Shown in pieces: positions 58,583 through 64,000 of a DNA stretch of 64,000 nt. The translations under genes were made by a program, and so were the position numbers. Origin of the DNA: an uncultured Rhizobiaceae group bacterium (lineage in GTDB: Bacteria; Pseudomonadota; Alphaproteobacteria; Rhizobiales; Rhizobiaceae); assembly GCA_937930845.1 (NCBI GenBank), contig CALHBJ010000006.1, positions 48,297 to 112,296 of the forward strand. The letters are read 5' to 3'. The notes under the pieces were generated by a model, which searched no databases, was not told the DNA's origin, and saw only the letters and a list, made by a program, of their open reading frames with translations. How positions within the stretch are numbered: the first letter of the stretch is position 1; each line of letters opens with the position of its first letter.

Positions 58583-59101
58583 CTAGGCGGTTCCCCGCAC
58601 GGGGCGATCATTATCAATGTTGAATTTCATGCCATCCAATAGTTCTTCCAGATCAGGGCGTGATGCCGGGCCATTGGAAATATCAACAAGCATGAGCGTT
58701 CCGTCCGGGCGAATTGCAAATGTACCGGGCTCAGCAAACAAACCGGTTGTTTCTGCCTCAGACAGAGGTTCAGAAACATACAATCCTAGTGATCGCATTT
58801 GAGTTTCAGTAAGTCCGTAGCAGAGATCGAATTCCCAACCGAATTCCTCTTTGTCAGCGAGCGCTTTTTCCTTGGTGTCAGCCGATACCACGACAACATC
58901 CATGACCGCAGTCCATGACTGCAATGCATCATTGAGTTTGTTCAGGTAACGCTTGCATCGCGGACAATGTTTTCCCCGGTAAACGACCAACAGTGTCCAT
59001 CGGTCTTTAGGTTCCCCAACAGCAATATTGTCCCCGCCCATAACAAAAGGAAAACTGGTTGGATGGATTGGAGCTCCAACGCTTGGTCTGGCAGTGGTCA
59101 T
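58583..59101 (-). CDS. peroxiredoxin-like/AhpC-TSA family thioredoxin-fold protein
   Basis: WTLLVVYRGKHCPRCKRYLNKLN (CPRC), VVVSADTKEKALADKEEFGWEFDLCYGLTE. Confidence 0.82.
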   Translation of the reverse strand: MTTARPSVGAPIHPTSFPFVMGGDNIAVGEPKDRWTLLVVYRGKHCPRCKRYLNKLNDALQSWTAVMDVVVVSADTKEKALADKEEFGWEFDLCYGLTETQMRSLGLYVSEPLSEAETTGLFAEPGTFAIRPDGTLMLVDISNGPASRPDLEELLDGMKFNIDNDRPVRGTA

Positions 59102-59778
59102 TCAAAGTACTCCGAGTGTTTTTCATGGACATCCGCGATTATGGCATCCAACCGTGCGAAATGCTTTCGGGCAACCGCAGTTGCGTCTTCTGGCGAACGT
59201 TCCTCGAGCGCTTTTGCCAATTGCAAATGATCGTCAAACAAAACAGCAGATTCGTTCTTTCGATCAAGACTGAGAACGCACAGGCGATCGACCTTATTTT
59301 TGCATTCTTCAATAGTATTGAACGCCATTGGGCACCCGCCAAGTTCACAAATCAATTTGTGATACTCATAGTCGAGCGTGTGAAATTGATCAGGTTGCCC
59401 GCTTTCCAGAGCCTGTTTTTGCCGCCTCATATTTTCGGCAAGGGTTTCGATACAACCCTGATCCCATATTGAACATGCGTGACGAATGACTTCCAATTCC
59501 ACCGCAAGACGAACGAAACGGGCATGTGCTATACGTTTCATGGAAAAACCACGCACTTCCGTTGCGCGTTGCGGCCGAATGAGCAGCAAGTCAAGATTCT
59601 CAAGACGATTGAATGCGTCGCGGACCGGCTGTCTGGAAACGCCGAAACGTTGAGCGATATCAGACTCAGATAGTTTCGCGCCCGGCAGGATTTTGAGCGA
59701 AGAAATTTCTTCATGCAGCTGGTCAAACACAACGTCCGTTGATGTTCGCCTTTGTAGGTTTTCAACTAAATTCAGCAT
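59098..59778 (-). CDS. GntR family (FCD domain) transcriptional regulator
   Basis: LHEEISSLKILPGAKLSESDIAQRFGVSRQPVRDAFNRLENLDLLLIRPQRATEV. Confidence 0.92.
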   Translation of the reverse strand: MLNLVENLQRRTSTDVVFDQLHEEISSLKILPGAKLSESDIAQRFGVSRQPVRDAFNRLENLDLLLIRPQRATEVRGFSMKRIAHARFVRLAVELEVIRHACSIWDQGCIETLAENMRRQKQALESGQPDQFHTLDYEYHKLICELGGCPMAFNTIEECKNKVDRLCVLSLDRKNESAVLFDDHLQLAKALEERSPEDATAVARKHFARLDAIIADVHEKHSEYFE

Positions 59779-59926
59779 TTAAAAATTTTCTCGCGTCGAC
59801 CATTTCAAGTGCATTTGCACGAAGTTGGAATAATCTCAATTCTTTAGCCGAAATGGCTCACAATCAGCAGTATTGTTGAGTTTTGCAGGTTGAATGTGAT
59901 GTTCAACGTATCAACAAATTTCTCTA

Positions 59927-59949
59927 TTGACAATACTAGTATGCTAGTA
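59927..59949 (+). promoter_or_regulatory. TRAP-operon promoter/operator: TTGACA followed by TACTAG-TATG-CTAGTA dyad
   Basis: Perfect 6-bp inverted repeat (59934..59949) abutting a consensus -35 in the GntR/SDR divergent region. Confidence 0.55.
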
Positions 59950-60010
59950 CTCTATTATGCGGGAGAAGTAGCTTTCCGGCGAAATTCTGCCGATCAACAG
60001 GGTCGATTAA

Positions 60011-60787
60011 ATGTCAGACAACCCAGTAACCCCAGCAAATCACGTGGCAGGCAAAGTTGCAATTGTGACCGGCGGTGGCCGTGACATAGGCCGAGCCTGC
60101 GCATTGAAGTTGGCAGCCTGCGGTGCAGCAGTCGCCATCAATTATCACAGCTCATCTGACGGGGCAGACAGTGCAGTTAGTGAAATCACCGCGGGCGGTG
60201 GCAAGGCATTCTCACTGCAAGGCGACATGACATCGGGGGATGATGTTGCGGCTTTGATCGGGCAGACAGTTCAGTCTTTGGGCGGTCAAATTGATATTCT
60301 GGTCCATGTGACTGGTGGATTAGTGGCACGGAAAACCCTGGCCGAAATGGATGTTGACCATTGGGATCAGGTAATGGCGCTCAATGCCACATCTTTCATG
60401 CGCACTGCCAAGGCAGTCTTACCACACATGAAAAACGGGGGCTCAATCATTGGCCTCGCCAGTCAGGCGGGACGTGATGGTGGCGGCCCGGGTGCAACAG
60501 CATACGCAGCATCAAAGGGTGCCGTAATGACGTTTGCCCGTGGTTTGGCCAAGGAACTGGGACCTGATATCCGTGTAAATTCTGTCTGCCCCGGCATGAT
60601 TGATACGGATTTTCACAACACCTTCACCAAACCTGAAGTGCGCACACATGTTGCCAACATCACGCCTTTGAAACGTGAAGGCACTTCAGAAGACGTTGCA
60701 AATCTGGTGTCATATCTGGCGTCAGATCAGGCAGCCTTCATCACGGGCACCAACATCGACATCAATGGGGGCATGCTCTTTTCCTGA
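60011..60787 (+). CDS. SDR family oxidoreductase (FabG-like)
   Basis: VAIVTGGGRDIGRACALKLAACGA; AYAASKGAV motif; C-terminal ITGTNIDINGGMLFS. Confidence 0.92.
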   Translation: MSDNPVTPANHVAGKVAIVTGGGRDIGRACALKLAACGAAVAINYHSSSDGADSAVSEITAGGGKAFSLQGDMTSGDDVAALIGQTVQSLGGQIDILVHVTGGLVARKTLAEMDVDHWDQVMALNATSFMRTAKAVLPHMKNGGSIIGLASQAGRDGGGPGATAYAASKGAVMTFARGLAKELGPDIRVNSVCPGMIDTDFHNTFTKPEVRTHVANITPLKREGTSEDVANLVSYLASDQAAFITGTNIDINGGMLFS

Positions 60788-60844
60788 CCAACATCCGTTG
60801 GTCTTCAATTCACCCGAAATACATCATCCAATGGGAGGACTAAA

Positions 60845-61825
60845 ATGTATAAGAAACTTTCAACAAAACTTTTGGGCGCAGCCGCTGCTCTGTCAATGTT
60901 GTGCGGTGTAGCAACTGCAGCAGACTGGAAAGCGTGGAACATCCACAACGACGGTCATCCAAACACAGCTGCGATGGACCGCTTTGCAGAGCTCGTAAAC
61001 ACGGACACCAAAGGCGAAATCAAGCTTCAGGTATTCCACGGTGGTGTGTTGGGCAATCAACCAGATGCTTTGGAACAGGTTCGTATCGGCGCGATTGAAA
61101 TTGGTAATTTCAACCTTGGACCAATTGGCCCGATGGTCAAAGAAGCCAATCTGGTTTCCCTGCCTTTCATTTTCAAAAGCGTGCCACACATGTTCCGCGT
61201 GCTTGAAGGCGAAGCGGGTGCAATCGTTGCAAAAGGTATGGCAGATGCCGGCGTATTGCCTTTGGCATGGTTCGACGCGGGTGCCCGCTCCTTCTACGCT
61301 CAAAAAGCTATCGAAACACCGGACGATGTCAAAGGCCTGAAGATCCGGGTTATGAACAACAACCTGTACACGGCTATGATCTCAGCAATGGGTGGCAATC
61401 CTTCGCCAATGGCTTTCTCGGAAGTTCAGCAAGCATTGAAAACCGGCGTTGTTGATGGTGCAGAGAACAACTTCCCATCGTTCAAGAACGTCGGCCACTA
61501 TGAAGTGACCAAGAACTACTCCTTGAGCGAGCACTTGATCATTCCTGAGTGCATCTGCGTTAACACTGCAAAGTTCAACGCGCTTTCACCAGAGATGCAA
61601 GCCGCTGTTAAGGGCGCTGCCGAAAAAGCGGCACTGTATCAGCGTGAACTCTGGTCTGTTCAATCAGAACAGGCTCGCAAAGATGTTGAAGCAGCTGGAA
61701 TCAAAGTAAACGAGATTGCAGACAAAAGCCCATTCCAAAATGCAATGGACTCCGTCTATGCCGATTATCTGAAGGCTAATCCCGACATGAAAAAGCTTGT
61801 CGATCTCGCTAAAGCGACAAAATAG
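60845..61825 (+). CDS. TRAP transporter substrate-binding protein (DctP family)
   Basis: Signal peptide; KIRVMNNNLYTAMISAMGGNPSPMAFSEVQQALKTGVVDGAENNFPSF. Confidence 0.94.
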   Translation: MYKKLSTKLLGAAAALSMLCGVATAADWKAWNIHNDGHPNTAAMDRFAELVNTDTKGEIKLQVFHGGVLGNQPDALEQVRIGAIEIGNFNLGPIGPMVKEANLVSLPFIFKSVPHMFRVLEGEAGAIVAKGMADAGVLPLAWFDAGARSFYAQKAIETPDDVKGLKIRVMNNNLYTAMISAMGGNPSPMAFSEVQQALKTGVVDGAENNFPSFKNVGHYEVTKNYSLSEHLIIPECICVNTAKFNALSPEMQAAVKGAAEKAALYQRELWSVQSEQARKDVEAAGIKVNEIADKSPFQNAMDSVYADYLKANPDMKKLVDLAKATK

Positions 61826-61849
61826 CCTATAGTCAAAATAGACTAAGCG

Positions 61850-61882
61850 CGCCCGGCTCCACAGTGGAAGTCGGGCGTTTTT
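61850..61882 (+). terminator. intrinsic terminator between dctP-like and dctQ-like genes
   Basis: CGCCCGGCTCCACAGTGGAAGTCGGGCG followed by TTTTT. Confidence 0.82.
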
Positions 61883-61900
61883 ATCACCGGGGAGAGGTCA

Positions 61901-62428
61901 ATGCGTGGATCGGGAGAACCACCTCTGTTTTTGAGGAAAATGGACACCGTTTTCGATTTGATTTCTCGCGTGTGCACTTTTCTGGCCGGATTGGCCATTG
62001 TTGTGATGACAGTGATTTTTGCCTGGTTGGTTTTCGGTCGCTATGTCTTGAACGACACGCCAACATGGGTTGAGCAGGTTTCGCTTCTCCTCATAATGGT
62101 GATTTCGTTCCTGGGCGCAGCAGTTGGTGTCAATCAAAACACCCATTTGTCTGTTGTGATATTCAGAAGCATCGTTCCCGATTGGGTACGCACTGTATTT
62201 GTGATTATCACCGACCTGCTCATGCTGATCTTCGGCGGCATGATGTTTTGGTACGGTATTGAACTTACCCAGTTTAAATGGACTTCACTTATTCCGCTGA
62301 TCCAGGTGCCGGAAGGTTTGCGTTCGCTGCCTTTGACAATTTGCGGGTTACTTGTGTTCTTATTTTCTGCCGGCCACCTGATCCGTTTGTTTCTTGGCCG
62401 CGACGAGCGTGAAGACAGCATCGAATAG
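61901..62428 (+). CDS. TRAP transporter small permease (DctQ family)
   Basis: Four TM segments; TPTWVEQVSLLLIMVISFLGAAVGVNQNTHLSV. Confidence 0.9.
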   Translation: MRGSGEPPLFLRKMDTVFDLISRVCTFLAGLAIVVMTVIFAWLVFGRYVLNDTPTWVEQVSLLLIMVISFLGAAVGVNQNTHLSVVIFRSIVPDWVRTVFVIITDLLMLIFGGMMFWYGIELTQFKWTSLIPLIQVPEGLRSLPLTICGLLVFLFSAGHLIRLFLGRDEREDSIE

Positions 62429-62436
62429 AGAACACA

Positions 62437-63732
62437 ATGGGAATTTTACTTCTTCTGGGCGTCTTCATATTTTGCGTCATGATCGGTGCGCCAGTCGCCT
62501 TCGCATTGGGCATTGCCGCTTTGTCGGCATTTTGGTTCGAGGGGCTGCCGCTTTTTATAGGTTTCCAGCGTATTGTCTCTGGGATCAATGTGTACGCCTT
62601 CATGGCAATACCGTTTTTCATTTTTGCCGGGGAATTGATGTTTCACGGCGGCATCGCGATTCGGCTCGTACGCTTTGCCCAAGCCGCAGTCGGCGCAATG
62701 CGCGGCGGCCTTGGCATTGTAAACGTTCTTTCATCCATGCTGTTTGGCGGCATCTCTGGTTCTGCAATCGCTGACATTTCAGCGCTTGGCTCCATTTTGG
62801 TTCCGGTGATGAAAGACAAAGGCTATGATGCGGATTACGCAGTCAATGTAACTGTGACGTCTTCAATTGCGGGCATTATCATCCCGCCCAGCCATAACAT
62901 GATCATCTACGCCCTTGCAGCCGGTGCGGGTGTGGCTGGTTCAGTTTCCATTTCTCAACTCTTTCTTGCCGGTGTTGTGCCTGGCGTATTGATGTGTATT
63001 TGCCTTGCTGTCGCTGCTTATCTTGTTGCCGTTAAACGTGGATACCAGGCAGAAAAGTTTCCGGGTTGGTCAGCGCTGGTGATGTCATTTGCTCTGGCTA
63101 TTCCAGGGCTTTTAACTGCGGTCATCATTGTTGGTGGCGTCCTTTCCGGCATTTTCACGGTCACTGAATCCGGTGCTTTTGGAGCAATGTACGCATTCCT
63201 TGTTACCGTTCTGGTTTATCGCAGCCTCTCCTGGCAGGGTTTTAAGACGGCAGTGGTGTCGTCAGTACGCACGACATCCATGGTTATGATCTTGATCGCC
63301 TGCGCTGGTGCATTTGCCTACATGCTGACTTTCTACCGCGTCCCCGATAAAACGGTGGAACTTGTAACCGGTATCACTGAAAACCCAATCATGATCCTGC
63401 TGATGATCAACGTGGTGTTGCTGGTCCTTGGTATGATTATGGACATGGCCGCGTTGATCCTCATCTGCACACCGATATTCTTGCCCGTAGCCCACAGCCT
63501 CGGAATGGACCCATTGCAGTTCGGCATCATGATGCTGGTCAATTTGGGGTTGGGACTTTGCACCCCGCCGGTGGGAACCTGCCTGTTCGTGGGATGTGCC
63601 GTCGGCAAACTTCCGATTGAACAAGCGGTCAGAACGATCTGGCCATTCTACTTGGCGATTTTCGCCGCTCTGATGCTCATAACCTTCATCCCGGCAATTT
63701 CACTAACCCTGCCAGGTCTGATTGGAGACTAA
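62437..63732 (+). CDS. TRAP transporter large permease (DctM family)
   Basis: IPFFIFAGELMFHGGIAIRLVRFAQAAVGAMRGGLGIVNVLSSMLFGGISGSAIADISALGSILVPVMKDKGYDADYAVNVT. Confidence 0.95.
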   Translation: MGILLLLGVFIFCVMIGAPVAFALGIAALSAFWFEGLPLFIGFQRIVSGINVYAFMAIPFFIFAGELMFHGGIAIRLVRFAQAAVGAMRGGLGIVNVLSSMLFGGISGSAIADISALGSILVPVMKDKGYDADYAVNVTVTSSIAGIIIPPSHNMIIYALAAGAGVAGSVSISQLFLAGVVPGVLMCICLAVAAYLVAVKRGYQAEKFPGWSALVMSFALAIPGLLTAVIIVGGVLSGIFTVTESGAFGAMYAFLVTVLVYRSLSWQGFKTAVVSSVRTTSMVMILIACAGAFAYMLTFYRVPDKTVELVTGITENPIMILLMINVVLLVLGMIMDMAALILICTPIFLPVAHSLGMDPLQFGIMMLVNLGLGLCTPPVGTCLFVGCAVGKLPIEQAVRTIWPFYLAIFAALMLITFIPAISLTLPGLIGD

Positions 63733-63879
63733 GCTCAGACAAAATTCAGTATTTGCTTGCTGAGTAGAAGTCAGCTTCAACAGAGAGCCAACGAAACTTT
63801 GGTCCAACTAACTATTGTGCCGCAGTGAAATTCGATCAACTGGTAATCCCCCCATTTTTGCGGGGTATTTTGGTAGAAT

Positions 63880-64000
63880 TCATGCTGCCTGTTTGAGCTT
63901 TTGCGCTGGCGTTATTCCTCCTATTCCCATGTTTGGTCGTTGGTTGTTGTATGTCCATAGCCATCGTGTGGCGTGATCCTGAACCTGTTCCAGCGTGTCG
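63880..64000 (-). mobile_element. 3' end of IS3-family transposase (orfB/DDE), truncated by the window edge
   Basis: Minus strand reads DTLEQVQDHATRWLWTYNNQRPNMGIGGITPAQKLKQAA*, the typical IS3-type C-terminus; element end probably near 63840 (GGGGGGATTACCA on minus). Confidence 0.85.

Noticed and set aside
1-64000. CRISPR array, rRNA operon, prophage structural genes, restriction or toxin-antitoxin modules
   Set aside because: Looked for regularly spaced repeats, rRNA-like sequence, and phage or defence proteins; none could be supported.

Overview
This 64 kb window is chromosomal DNA from an alphaproteobacterium, probably Hyphomicrobiales; that assignment is inferred from the gene families and the permuted tmRNA. 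The left part is housekeeping: a permuted two-piece tmRNA on the minus strand that the ORF track does not show, sspB, thyA-folA, hflK-hflC, a DegP-type protease, serB, miaA, a GGDEF protein, and an ilv operon with a readable branched-chain leader/attenuator and an EamA transporter between the two acetolactate synthase subunits. A molybdenum-hydroxylase maturation cluster follows (MoxR, CoxE-like VWA, split XdhC, MPT-binding, MobA-like) without structural subunits in view, then lipB and tRNA-Leu(GAG). The middle is accessory catabolism. One cluster, about 23.2-32.3 kb, combines a YnjB-type ABC transporter, a TIM-barrel epimerase, split DhaL/DhaK, a fucose-isomerase-like protein and a variant nucleoside hydrolase; I consider it the best candidate for an undescribed pathway. 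Next come a ProX/V/W-type uptake operon with an alpha/beta hydrolase and an MBL lactonase-like gene, mgtE, a MerR/LiuR-like regulator, chromate resistance, isovaleryl-CoA dehydrogenase and methylcrotonyl-CoA carboxylase beta. The right end is an island-like segment with a compact tyrosine recombinase, a GntR/SDR/TRAP operon and the truncated end of an IS3-family element. Noncoding signals include intrinsic hairpins after all three substrate-binding-protein genes, a pseudoknot-like inverted-repeat pair, a perfect TGTGA-N6-TCACA site beside a possible C-rich structured RNA, a 19-bp-spacer MerR-type promoter, a perfect dyad in the TRAP operon promoter and a G-quadruplex motif. All assignments come from reading the sequence; no database searches were run.
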